A stretch of DNA of 64,000 nt from Axinella damicornis. Lineage: Eukaryota > Porifera > Demospongiae > Axinellida > Axinellidae. A program made the position numbers and the translations under genes. The notes under the pieces are model-generated. The model did not search any database, was not told where the DNA came from, and saw only the letters and a program-made list of their open reading frames with translations. Position 1 is the stretch's first letter. Each line of letters begins with the position of its first letter. Below are positions 13,006-23,404 of this stretch, piece after piece. Location of the stretch: the NCBI GenBank assembly GCA_963931865.1, contig OZ007513.1:4690098-4754097 (forward strand), given 5' to 3'.

Positions 13006-13331
13006 TAGTCTGGTTCCCAGACCCACCGAGAGGAAGGGTCTGGGCAAATGACTTGCACTTCCGGGTAGCCGAGCACTGCATTCCGGCGAAAGTGTTGATT
13101 CGATTAGGGAAAACCGCACGTACGTTATTTAGTACGGGTGACTGATGAATAGCGTTATATGCGCGCGCGCACCCGTACATAATGTTATTCATCAGGTGCG
13201 ATTCCCGCATCTGCGGCTTCTCACCTACTCACAGCAACTAATAATGCACACTGAATGAAATTCCTCGGCTATGCGGAAGCGCGGTTCATTTGCCCAGACC
13301 CTTCCTCTCGGTGGGTCTGGGAACCAGACTA
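13006..13331. mobile_element. 326-bp inverted-repeat element with 9-bp target duplication
   Basis: The ends are long inverted repeats beginning TAGTCTGGTTCCCAGACC, roughly 46 bp per arm. The element is flanked on both sides by CTTCTAGTC (12997-13005 and 13332-13340). It encodes nothing and ends 25 bp before the start codon of the first PaREP1-like gene, so it probably forms part of that gene's leader or promoter. It is one of the TAGTCTCG/TAGCCTCG family described below. Confidence 0.85.
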
Positions 13332-13356
13332 CTTCTAGTCTAGCTCTGACATCGCA

Positions 13357-13791
13357 ATGGCATGCGCACTACTTGTAAGACGACTTCTCCGACAATGGAC
13401 ATCAAACCGGCGTCAAGTGCCGCGATCTCGGTGCTGCGGAGGATTCAGCAACCACCCCCGGCCCCTCATCATGGATTTTATGACGAAAAGCCGCAAATAC
13501 CTTAAAGAGGGCGACCTGCTGCAAGCCTCTGAAAAGGGATGGGCTGCAGCTGCACAAAGCGTTAAGGCGTTTGGCCCGTGGGGGTGGGAACATGGAGGCC
13601 ACCGGCAATTATTCAGGGTTGTTGGACGGCTAGCGGAAGAGACAAAGAATGAAAATGGTGATATACGATCTATGTTTCATGTTGCCAGCTCGCTACACCA
13701 AAATTTCTATGAAGATTGGCTGGGGGAAACCGAGATTCAACACTGCCTGGATAAAGTGGAAAACTTTATTAACATTCTCAGCCGTTTGTAG
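13357..13791 (+). CDS. PaREP1-family-like protein, copy 1 (predicted mitochondrial)
   Basis: A 144-residue intronless gene. After the leader, the body (from about residue 40) reads K-S-R-K-Y-L-K-E-G-D-L-L-Q-A-S-E-K-G-W-A-A-A-A, then the G-W-E-H-x-x-H-R element, V-V-G-R-L-x-E-E-T and L-H-Q-N-F-Y-E-D-W-L. This order matches bacterial and archaeal proteins annotated as PaREP1 family, as I remember them. Those are small helical proteins, possibly HEPN-related, of unknown function. The first ~38 residues are rich in arginine, lack acidic residues and resemble a mitochondrial targeting sequence. No intron is visible. Copies at 24874 and 34230 are close relatives, and this is the most diverged of the three. 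The ATG at 13357 fits because the leader aligns with theirs. Confidence 0.7.
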   Translation: MACALLVRRLLRQWTSNRRQVPRSRCCGGFSNHPRPLIMDFMTKSRKYLKEGDLLQASEKGWAAAAQSVKAFGPWGWEHGGHRQLFRVVGRLAEETKNENGDIRSMFHVASSLHQNFYEDWLGETEIQHCLDKVENFINILSRL

Positions 13792-14924
13792 ACTGCAGTT
13801 TGGAGTATGACCTGTTCCCATATTTTGTAATCATGTTGATGGCATAATTATGTAGATGATATCTATTTCTGAACATGGTCAGCTCTGGCATGTAGATATA
13901 AGACACCATGGCCAAACATCAGATTCGAGGCACGCGAAGAAGGGTCTGTACCAGTATAATGGGATTCTACTGGAATGCGAGTAGATTACAGTTGCCATAC
14001 GTATATATCTGTCGCAAAAATGCTCCCCCCCCCCCCCCCCCCCCCCCATCCATTACAGATCCCCCAAACAGAGCAGACATGTTGAAATAAATGGACCTTT
14101 CAAGTTTGTTACAATCTACAGTTATTGTGCTAGCTATGATGGTCGAATCAATCAGAATGCACATCTACAAACAGAAGATCATGCACTTCATTAGTGTACT
14201 GGTCCATCTCAAACCCGCCAATGATTCAGAGAGTGACAAGTTAATATATCCAAGGTAGACTTCAATTTATATTATTCAGTCCACTTCACTAAGCTGGAAG
14301 CCTATGGGGTAGCTAAGGGGCAAAGCAATGTTCCTGAAAGACAGCACGCCAAGATGGAATATGGAGACAAAAGGGTCTCTTCCAAGTTCTCATCAATGAT
14401 GACCTGTACTCCACTAGTATAACTGTGCATGCATGCATGCAGAGGATGTATATGCGTAGCCAGGACCCTGATCAATGCCTTCCTTCAGTCATCATCATCC
14501 TTTATCACAGTAGTATCAGGACACCCTAGCCTGAAGCCTGCAGCTGACCGAACACAATTGGTAACCTGTAGCTACTCAAGATACTGGTGACTATGTGGTG
14601 AACTGAACTTTGCATGATTTATCATTTTTGTATCATCTATATCATTGCATCACCCACCACTGTGTTACATTCTTGTAACCACTGACTTCTAGAACCGGCC
14701 ATCTTTTGTTCCTTTGTTCTTTTGTTGTATTGTCCAGTCATTCATATAAAGTCAGCCAGTGCAGTCTTGTGTCACACACTCGAGTTGTTCTCTGTACGTT
14801 CACTTGCTAATATAAAATTGATAGTAGTACTTCTATAACTATATGCCCCCATATTGCATGCAGACCTTACTGCCAAATCTCTCCCTCAATTCCCTGTAGG
14901 TGTTACTAGCACACTGAAGGCTTA
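13792..14924. other. Non-coding stretch with a C20 tract
   Basis: A C homopolymer at about 14028-14047 is the only notable feature. No gene or repeat copy was recognised. Confidence 0.5.
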
Positions 14925-16060
14925 AGACATCAGAGGAATGCCCTCGTACTGGGACTCATGGCATGCAAGTGCACCTAGTTAGTGTTCACCATTTGTCACA
15001 TTGGGTTGCTAAGCTATCACATGAAATTCAAATGATGTTTTTGCACACATGTATATATGAACACCACCTCGATCAGTCAGATTAGTTTTATTGTCACACC
15101 ATAGAGCATGCTCTGGGGAGACAAATGTTCCATGTTGAAGATACTGCAGGAAGAGTCAAACTTAGAATAAAACTGGAAACACACACACACACACACACAC
15201 ACACACTTTTCAGACAATGAGTATGTAGCTAGTGTGTTACAGCGCTCACTCATGCATAACCATCTCTTATCAATCATGGCTTCATCAAAATGTCCATTGC
15301 ATCACGAGATTGCATCATCTCCATACGTACATTTGTAGTATGCACATGTACAGTACAACTACTTCCACTTCCTCAAGAGCAGGAAGTTATTCACTTGCTT
15401 CTGATTCCTCCTCCCTCTCCATCCTGCATGCAGGGCCGTAGGAGCCACTACGGCAGGTCCAGCCATGGCTGTACCGGTTTTGACCTTACAAAAAATATAT
15501 AATTCTATCGCGTGGGCATGCACGAAAAGCGCAAGCACTCGAGCGAGACCAGCACAGTCCGTAGTCTCGTTCCCATTTAGTGTAAAGCACAAAGGTGCCC
15601 ATCCTGACAATTGAAAAATGATGGCGAAATATTTTCTGCACTTCGTGAGGACTGATCAGCACTACACGCCTCTAAGCACTGCATTCGACAGCATGTAATT
15701 GTGCTATTATCATCTTGGCCGGACAGGTTTTTTGGGGCTTCCTACGGCCATGATCCTCATCCCTCTCCCTCCAGTATATTGCAGGGATCGCTAAGGACAG
15801 TTACAGTGTACTGGAGGCAGGTACCCTCCCCCAGCTGGTGACTCCACTCAGTGACGAAGATTCAGATGTGAGAATCAAACGCTGCAGGCTAGAAGCTTAC
15901 AGTAATTATTCCCAACTAGTAGCCCCTCCCTCCAGCCAATCCAACACTGCTGCTGATCCTAACTTAACTAGTCCCTCCCCTTACTCTATGCAGGTCCTCA
16001 TGATGCTGGCAGAGACTCCGTAGGGAAACATAAACTGCAGTCATTACAACCAAAGTTAAT
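14925..16060 (+). repeat. Dispersed duplicated block, copy 2
   Basis: This block is collinear with 10170-11290, including the CA microsatellite (15180-15206), the GCCGTAGGAGCCACTACGGC palindrome and the HEAT-like exon remnant (15770-16022). It carries several indels relative to copy 1. Confidence 0.85.
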
Positions 16061-16385
16061 CCACTTCCAGTGACTTACCTTCAATTGGCCCCCACCCATG
16101 TTTTGTCACTATAGCTTGCTGTAAAGCCTTGTATTATATTCCACATAGGTTGATGCACCGTTGCATGGGTTGGAATTGTGATCTGCATGCACTTTTTGCA
16201 TACATAAAATTAATATCACTTTACATATACACAGTATAACTGGAATGTTCACATCACTATTCAGATCACCAATAGCTACTGCCTGCTTTTGCTGGAAGTG
16301 AATTGTGTGCAACAGCTATAGTGATCAATACATACTTCCCCTGTAAAACACATATACAATATACTGCACACACACACACACACAC

Positions 16386-16419
<34 letters not shown>

Positions 16420-16620
16420 CTTACACCATACACTCATGATCACTCGCAGACAGCTGGAAGAGGGCAGCAAACACCAGAGGACAGACTATAGCTACATGTA
16501 GGGTGGACAAGTGGCACCCCTCTCGGAATATATACCAGAGGACAGACTTCATGTTGGACAGACAAGCCTTCCCTACAAGAATGAGTTTATGGGAAAGCTG
16601 TTGTTGACTTGTTAACAATT
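16061..16620. repeat. Copy of EPS8-like 3' flank, partly inverted, with CA microsatellite
   Basis: 16061-16330 follows the same order as 11310-11790 and 39290-39730. A CA array lies at 16369-16416. The segment 16480-16580 is the reverse complement of 12030-12130, so the block was rearranged after copying. Confidence 0.75.
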
Positions 16621-16780
16621 CAATGTGTTTTGGGTCTGGGGCCGAGACTAGGTTGGGAGCGCTTATAAACCACAACATCCCGAGTGGGAGGGTGATTTAT
16701 AGCTTGTTGCTAGGTGGTTGCTAAACACCTGACACCTCTTCACTCCTGATACGTATAGTCACAGTTCACACCTCATATAG

Positions 16781-16958
16781 ACTCTGAAGAATCAAGTGAT
16801 GAAGAGCTTACTATAAGGGCTGCTAGACAGGCTAAATATAAAGAAAAGGAAGGAATTCCTGGCCTGTCTGTCAGATATGGCAACACTATGCATAGCTGGA
16901 AATGGACACCTATTAGGACAACAGCTTATAGAACCAGAACAAGAATTAAACAGTAATG
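16781..16958 (+). CDS. Unassigned exon-like open segment
   Basis: An acceptor-like TATAG precedes an open frame that starts acidic (S-E-E-S-S-D-E-E), becomes basic and ends at a stop codon. The residue use looks protein-like but I recognise no family. It could be a decayed transposon exon. Confidence 0.2.
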
Positions 16959-17870
16959 AATTTAATTGCATACTATGTGTTGTAAATTGTCTCATGCGCT
17001 AAATGTGGCCTGCTGCCCATGGGGTGTGACAAAAAAATCTTTCATTCATTCATATAGCGGCTGAATCAGCTCTTCCAAGGGCATTTTATAAATCTTCTAT
17101 AATCTTACAGTATGATACATGTTATATGTATGTCACACATAACATGTAATTGTTGCATCTGCTACACACACATCATCATCACCTGCACATGCAAAGAATC
17201 CTGTCTGCATGTACAATCAATGAGTCAGTCAAAGCTGATCATTACGATCTGGATATTGGTCCGGCAGGAAGTACAGTACGTAACAGATAATAGACGCTTG
17301 CACATGCAGCTGGACAAATAACCTATATTAATCATGCTGAGCAAAAAATCTATTAGCCTGCGTTTGATAAAAAACGTACATTGGAAACAGCGGACCAGAC
17401 TTTTTCCACGTGCATGTGAAACTCAATAGCCTAAAGCAGCAACCTCACAACCTCCATGTAAAGTTGCCTATACACAGGCTACTACTCCTCTACTTTTGTA
17501 GCTAGGTGTGCGATACTGGCATTAATGGTGACGGACCCACAGCAGAAGCGTGAAACTGAGTTTCGTCTTCAGATAATCAGTGATTATTTGTAAAAACAAA
17601 GATGTTGAAACATGGATTGGAAACAGCAATATAAATTACTACATATTCCACGTTGTGTGTATTTGTGTAAGACAACACCCATGCAGCTGTAGACAAATTA
17701 AGCTACTCTCTATGCATGTGGTTGCTAGCTATTGAGTTTCTTTGCCATCATCATAAGACCGAAGCTACCGTATAGCGCCAAATTTTCGAGGGACAAAAGT
17801 TTCGCAGATTGGCCTTTTACAAAATTTCGCCGAAATAATTTTCGCGGACTGTGGATTCTGTTAGCCACGC
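16959..17870. other. Non-coding, nothing recognised
   Basis: AT-rich sequence with short frames only. Confidence 0.5.
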
Positions 17871-17882
17871 CCAGTCTGATGT

Positions 17883-18042
17883 AGTCTCGCGGGGCCAGAC
17901 CCACACGGAAGGGAGGGTCTGGTCAAGTGGCAATTAGCAATTTGTTCTTGACACCCCAGAAGTTTTCTGGGAATTTGGTATGCAATCAAGCTGCGTAATT
18001 AAGTGGTTGACGTCACAATTGCTGGCCCCGCGAGACGTAGAC
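17883..18042. mobile_element. Short inverted-repeat element (TAGTCTCG-like)
   Basis: Inverted arms TCTCGCGGGGCCAG and its complement enclose about 130 bp. The outer bases resemble the TAGTCTCG family, but a 9-bp target duplication is not evident, so assignment is tentative. Confidence 0.5.
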
Positions 18043-18142
18043 TAGTCGCGCGCAGCGCCTACAGTCCCGGAGTAGGGTTTCTAAGAGTTCATTTGATTGG
18101 TCAGAATCAATGACGTAATTCTAGTAGCATGCATAACATGGT

Positions 18143-18800
18143 GGGTGGGGCTGAGAAACGCAAGAAACACAAGAAACCCCAGAAACACAGACCGTATAAA
18201 TGGTGGGTGGGGCTGAGAAACACAAGAAACACAAGAAACACAAGAAACCCCAGAAACCCAGACGTGTAAACGGTGGGTGGGGCTGAGAAACACAAGAAAC
18301 ACAAGAAACCCCAGAAACACAGATCATATAAACGGTGGGTGGGGCTGAGAAACACAAGAAACCCAAGAAACCCCGATACACAGACTGTATAAAGGGCTGA
18401 GAAACACAAGAAACACAAGAAACCCCAGAAACACAGACTGTATAAAGGGCTGAGAAACACAAGAAACACAAGAAACACAGACCGTATAAACGGTGGGTGG
18501 GGCTGAGAAACACAAGAAACACAAGAAACCCCGATACACAGACTGTATAAAGGGCTGAGAAACACAAGAAACACAAGAAACCCCAGAAACACAGACTGCA
18601 TAAAGGGCTGAGAAATGCAAGAAACACAACAAACCCGATACACAGAGGGCTGAGAAACACAATAAACCCCAGAAACACAGACAGTATAAAGGTGGGTGGG
18701 GCTGAGAAACACAAGAAACCCAAGAAACACTTGCACAGTATAAAGAGTGGGTGGGGCTGAGAAATCCAAACACAAGAAACCCTTGCACAGTGTAGAGGGT
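18143..18800. repeat. Higher-order minisatellite of GAAACACAA units
   Basis: Nine-base units close to GAAACACAA run in short blocks separated by a spacer (CCGTATAAACGGTGGGTGGGGCT and shorter forms). The composite repeats are about 40-80 bp. Because the unit is three codons long and lacks stops, long frames appear in all three minus-strand frames. They are artefacts of the repeat. Confidence 0.9.
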
Positions 18801-19000
18801 GGGTTGGTCTGAGAAACACCAAGAAACCCTGCAAACATGACAGCAGAGACTGAGAGAGGAGATGGAAACAATGACATTGTGTGAGAAACACAGAAAACTA
18901 GTCATAAGTATGCCCAATTCAGAATCAGAGTATAGCAGCAAGGGAGGAGGGTGGGGCTGCTGGTGGTTTATAGATTTAGGGAAGTCAGATTTATGTTTAA

Positions 19001-19153
19001 GGCTAGGGTCAGGGTTAGGGCAGGTCAGGGTTAGGGTCAGGTTAGGGTCAGGTCAGGGTTAGGGTCAGGTTAGGTCAGGGTTAGGGTCAGGTTAGGGTCA
19101 GGTCAGGGTTAGGGTCAGGTTAGGGTTAGGGTCAGGTTAGGGTTAGGGTGAGG
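19001..19153. repeat. Interstitial telomere-like repeat
   Basis: Roughly 150 bases of mixed TTAGGG, TCAGGG and TCAGGTTAGGG units. TTAGGG is the usual animal telomere repeat. The variants suggest a decayed or expanded interstitial block. Confidence 0.8.
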
Positions 19154-19259
19154 TCATGGTACGACTAATGGCAAACTGTTTTCCCAAAATAACATCATTG
19201 TGATGTTTTATAGTATACTCCTGAATTTCAGACCTACTAAAAAAGTTTCACGAAACCAG

Positions 19260-19281
19260 TGGGGGGGGGGGGGGGGGGGGG
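19260..19281. repeat. G22 homopolymer
   Basis: An uninterrupted guanine tract at a transition between two repeat classes. Confidence 0.9.
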
Positions 19282-19619
19282 TTAGTCTCGTTCCAATTTT
19301 TCCCCTCCGCGAGCAAAAAATCATAGATAATAGGGAAAAATGGTTGACCGATTTAGTACTTTAACTTTTTTCCTATAATAATTTGCAATAATGCAAGGGT
19401 TACACAAATAGCGAAAAGTGCTAATGCGAGTGTGCACCCTGTTACATTATTACTATTACAAGAACAAAGGTGATACAAATGATTTAAAAGAGGTAATGTA
19501 GTGTGCAGTAAGCGCTTCATGCGGTAAGTGGTTCCATATAGATGCAGAGCTGGCCGGGTACAAAGGATGATTGGAAGGCATTAGTGTGTGCAAGGGGTTG
19601 ATAAATATAATAGTGGTAA

Positions 19620-20095
19620 TGAGGATTTATGCCTACTTACTTGTGGGACAAATACTTTGGGAGGAAAGTAAAAATAACCATAGCTAAATAAATAGTGCAG
19701 AGCTTTAAATATAGTCTACGGTTCTGTAGTGCAGGGACTTGAGATAGTTCAAGTAGGTCCTGGTAACCCATGCCCCACTGTTTTGGACACATTTTCATTG
19801 CAAACTTTTGGACCTTCTCAAGTTTAGTAATGTCTTTCACAAGATGCGGATCCCAGACCGGTTACCGGAGCAGCATATTCAAGGTGAGGGCGCACGAGTA
19901 ATTCGAGTATAGTGTACAAACTGTACAGACCCTGCTGGTTAACGTTGACATAAAACCTCCTATAGAGTAAACCGATAAGTTTTTCTCGCCTTGGTGCAGA
20001 TGGAGTCTATAGATATATATATATGTGTAGTGACCAAGAGAGTTTAGAGGAGAGAAGCATTCCCAAATACTTGAAAGTTTCGACATGAATTCTGG
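19620..20095 (-). pseudogene. Non-LTR retrotransposon (LINE) reverse-transcriptase C-terminal remnant
   Basis: Read on the minus strand with frame changes, the segment gives the ordered signature of a jockey/CR1-type reverse-transcriptase tail: F-K-Y-L-G-M-L-L-S-S-K-L-S-W, then L-L-V-R-P-H-L-E-Y-A, V-W-D-P-H-L, L-E-K-V-Q-K-F-A and L-Q-N-R-R-L. A frameshift separates the E-Y-A-A-P-V and V-W-D-P-H parts. The 5' side is cut off by the 9-bp minisatellite at 20097. The element is dead and no intact copy is in the window. Confidence 0.75.
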
Positions 20096-20096
20096 T

Positions 20097-20200
20097 CGCG
20101 TTTCTTGTGTTTCTCGTGTTTCTTGCGTTTCTTGCGTTTCTCGTGTTTCTCGCGTTTCTTGCGTTTCTTGCGTTTCTCGTGTTTCTCGCGTTTCTGTGTT
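20097..20200. repeat. 9-bp minisatellite, short array
   Basis: Eleven or so units of TTTCTTGCG or TTTCTCGTG, the complement of the 18.1-kb array unit. It abuts the truncated LINE fragment. Confidence 0.9.
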
Positions 20201-20224
20201 TCTTACGGAAGCCGAGAGCGACAT

Positions 20225-20425
20225 TTTTGTTCGCGCGTTTCGCATTCACGATCACCTGCACGTTTCGCGTTCGTACCTGCACGCTTCCCAATTGATATGA
20301 TCCACCTGCACGCTTCACAGTTTTGTTCGCGTTTCGCTTTCACGATCACCTGCACGTTTCGCGTTCGTACCTGCACGCTTCGCAATTGATATGATCCACC
20401 TGCACGCGCACGCTTCACGTTCCGC
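20225..20425. repeat. About 105-bp tandem duplication rich in CACCTG
   Basis: Two copies of a segment containing CACCTGCACGTTTCGCG and CAATTGATATGATCCACC follow one another. They lie upstream of the SAM-domain reading frame. The repeated CACCTG matches an E-box core. Confidence 0.75.
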
Positions 20426-20512
20426 GTTGCGATCGAGCGACATTTCCGTTCCGACATTTCCGTTCACGTTTTTCGGTTCGACTTTTCCGTTTCAGCCTGG
20501 CCTGGGCCACGT

Positions 20513-20641
20513 GGACAGATAGCTACTGCTTGGCGCGTTTTGGACAGTTTGATGTGGACAGATAGCTACTGCTTGGCGCGTTTTGGACAGTTTGATTTGG
20601 ACAGATAGCTACTGCTTGGCGCGTTTTGGACAGTTTGATTT
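20513..20641. promoter_or_regulatory. Three 43-bp direct repeats upstream of the SAM-domain ORF
   Basis: Units begin at 20513, 20556 and 20599 and differ by about one base. Each contains TTGGCGCG, close to an E2F site. The array ends 26 bases before the ATG at 20668, so it probably overlaps the promoter or leader. The regulatory role is inferred from position. Confidence 0.45.
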
Positions 20642-20667
20642 GGACAATCGTGTAGCTGTTTACGATC

Positions 20668-20893
20668 ATGGAGACTAATTTCAAGAGTTACCTCTCTAAA
20701 GCTGGACTCAGTGAAGCCGCCATTGCAGTGTTGGAGGAGGAAGTGGTGGTAACGTTTGTTATATTCCAATCACTCCGTGAGGAGCACTTCGAACGCCTCC
20801 TCCCAAGACTGAAAGTGGGGCAGCATGCCCTGCTGCTGAAGATGTGGGAGGAAGTAGTTCTTGATTCAGATTCAGCACTTACTGAGCTCCTGG
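20668..20893 (+). CDS. SAM-like domain, first exon
   Basis: The ATG at 20668 opens about 75 codons with a SAM-type pattern: F-K-S-Y-L-S-K-A-G-L near the start, a middle helix, then E-E-H-F-E-R-L-L and K-V-G-Q-H-A-L-L-L-K-M. SAM domains mediate protein self-association. A donor GTAAG at 20894 and an acceptor TTCTAG ending at 20935 would make a 42-bp intron. The phase across that junction leads to an early stop in the next exon, so the splice is unresolved. Either the real exon 2 uses another acceptor or the gene is broken. Confidence 0.5.
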
Positions 20894-20935
20894 GTAAGAA
20901 ATGCATTATTTATTTTTTTGCTTTTGCTATTCTAG

Positions 20936-21228
20936 GCCAGCCCTGTGAGTGTGAGACTTGGGTCTAGATCTGGGAGTACAAGCTCCTCTCGCGCATCTTC
21001 ACCTTCACCCCACTTTATCCCTCCACCATGGTCGCCACAATTCCGGATCCCTTCACCAGCCCACCTTCCTTTACAAGGCCTGCCACCACAGTCCTCTCCG
21101 ACTTTTCCTCCCAAGCTTACAACACCAGAGGGCCCTCCTCCTCTACAGCCATCTCTGCAGACCAACCCTCTCCAGACTCCTTCAACATCTCAGGGTAACC
21201 CTCTCCAGACCCCTTCAACATCTCAGGG
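20936..21228 (+). CDS. Possible Ser/Pro-rich second exon
   Basis: The frame starting G-C-C at 20936 is open to 21228. It is rich in serine and proline, with a short internal duplication (N-P-L-Q-T-P-S-T-S-Q-G twice). It has an acceptor before it and a GTATGT-type donor after it. It does not join the SAM exon in phase with the simplest splice. Confidence 0.3.
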
Positions 21229-21903
21229 TATGTTTCTAGTAGAATAGTGGAAAAGTGCATGTGTTCAGTGCCGTTTAGACTTGCGGAAATTATGCCGGGA
21301 ATAATAAAAGAATAATAGGTGGCTGTCTTGGGAATAATTTTTTTCTAGGAAAAGTATATGGGTGAGTAAGGTGGCTGGCCATTCCATGGTGTTGTGTACC
21401 ATTTGGCTAGTTCTTTTAGTATGCTCTGACCCTTGCACTCATTTCATAGTGCTATCATTCTTGCCCTAAGCCCATGCATTACACAGTGTTGTCAAAGGAC
21501 TTTCATGAATGTAAGTACTCCATAGTCATACACACCATTAGTCTGAGTACATGTAAGCATAGACGACAGTCATCGATTGCAACTTAGTTACACCCTTGGA
21601 CCATTGCAGGCGGCCATCGGCAGCACAACTGACAGGGCAGCACAACTGACAGGGCGGTCAGATGACTACTCACTTTGTCCTGAGGGTTACATAGATTAGT
21701 GTCTGCACACCAATTAACATATCAGGGGCTTCTGTGTATGCAGTAGGAGGAGCAAGTTGCTCAGGTTCAAATCATGCAGCCAATTCTTTTTCCCTAGTGT
21801 AAGATATGTATGTATGTATGACCACATGGTACAGTATATGGGTGAGTAAGGTGGCTGGCCATTACATGATCTCAGTATGTAATCCTTCTCCACAATGCAC
21901 ACA

Positions 21904-22083
21904 TGCAGTGCATACTGATCCAGTGATTGAAAGCTGTGTAGACTGTGGACGCCCTTTTCAAACCATTGTCCCTGAAACCTACTGCGATCTCCCAGGGGGT
22001 GGATCTGTCTTTTACTGTAACCCACAGACCAAATATCCCCTTTGCGATGAGCATGGGTACGGAGACTTCATGCATGAACAATG
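21904..22083 (+). CDS. Possible cysteine-rich terminal exon
   Basis: After an acceptor (CATGCAG) the frame reads a C-V-D-C-G-R pair, then Y-C, F-Y-C-N and P-L-C-D-E-H before a stop. The spacing suggests a small zinc-binding fold but matches nothing I can name. It could belong with the SAM exon. Confidence 0.3.
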
Positions 22084-22223
22084 ATCTTTTTCCTGAGTTA
22101 ATCTCCGAGTCACATCCAAGCCCGTCCACTCTTCAGCTAGAAACCAGTGATAATTGTTGATTGCCCAACGGTTACACCTCACATACTTGTATGGGGATAC
22201 CCCATGACTTATGACCGCCCATG

Positions 22224-22552
22224 TCACCCACTTTTGGGAATATTGATCTACTTGATTGCAATACTGAGCCCTGAAATTTCACTTTGTGAATTCATTCATA
22301 CACTACACCCACTTTTGGAAATATTGATCTACATGCTGTACTTTATTACAATACTGAGCTCAGCAATTTCACTTCATTCATACACTACACCCACTTTTGG
22401 AAATATTGATCTACATGCTGTACTTTATTGCAATACTGAGCTCAGCAATTTCACTTCATTCATACACTACACCCACTTTTGGAAATATTGATCTACATGC
22501 TGTACTTTATTACAATACTGAGCTCAGAAATTTCACTTTGTGAATTCATTCA
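22224..22552. repeat. Four tandem copies of an ~82-bp unit
   Basis: Each unit contains CCCACTTTTGGAAATATTGATC and AATACTGAGC. The first copy is the most diverged and the inner copies are nearly identical. Confidence 0.9.
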
Positions 22553-22680
22553 GCAATAGTTATGCATGAATCATCTGATCGGTGTGCACTAGTGGTAATT
22601 GATGTGCTGATCTAGAACGTGCACAAGTACAAAAAACAAGTCTACAGTGTAGCCCTTTGAAATTACTAGGTGTATGCAAG

Positions 22681-23202
22681 CTATAGTGATCCATAACACT
22701 CAGCAAGAACTTGAAATTCGCACACCAACCGTGGAACATCACAGTAGTTCTCTTCAATCTCACATAAAAGGTTGCGGTCAATAGTACACCTGAGGTCTTC
22801 AAGTCCTGTGTCAATATGGCAAAACAATACAACCAGGCAAACGTGGTATGGAGTAAACAGAAGGTATAGTCTTGGGACAGGGACTGCAAAAAGCCAGCAC
22901 AATGTGTTATCTGCATGAGACATTTTGTCACATAGAGTGAAGTGTATGACATAAACAGAATAGTGTCTGCCTTGGTATAATTATAACATAGTGAGTGATT
23001 ACCATCGTAATATTGGTTGCCACAACATACTAACCATGTCAGTCTTACCATAGATAATATTATTTGTGGTCTTACCTTACAGTTTGTCCATGCTCCACTC
23101 GTAGATTGGAGCATGGACAAACGTTAGGATTTCTTTGCTGCTACATCCAGAAAGAGAATAGGCAGTAATGATGTTGTCTCGCAGACGTCGTAGTTGCGCC
23201 AT
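22681..23202 (-). CDS. Possible small two-exon gene, function unknown
   Basis: Minus-strand ATG at 23202 opens M-A-Q-L-R-R-L-R-D-N-I-I and runs about 42 codons to a GTAAGG donor overlapping a stop. A second segment (about 22890-22681) ends C-Y-G-S-L-stop and is preceded by TTTTTGCAG. The phases of the donor and acceptor do not match with the simplest choice. I recognise no family. Confidence 0.25.
23082..23122. other. Perfect 16-bp-stem hairpin
   Basis: GTTTGTCCATGCTCCA is followed by a 9-base loop and its exact complement. It overlaps the end of the first exon of the possible small gene. Confidence 0.85.
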
Positions 23203-23404
23203 TCTAGCCAGCTTCAATTAACGCGAACTAGTCTCGGAACCAGACCCTTCGTTCTGGTTCTGAGACAAAACGCGAAACGGAAACGGAAATGTCGCGTGAA
23301 AGCGCAACGTGAACGGAAATGTCGCTCTCGGTCTCTGAATTAGGACTAAACTTGAACGCGAAATGTGAAAGCGCAACGTGAACAGAAATGTCGCTCTCGG
23401 CTTC

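Noticed and set aside
18107..18941. Long minus-strand ORFs (up to 256 codons)
   Set aside because: They are produced by the stop-free 9-bp minisatellite, and all three frames are open at once.
22560..23120. 186-codon minus-strand ORF
   Set aside because: Its frame conflicts with the better-supported small exons and the composition is cysteine- and leucine-rich noise.
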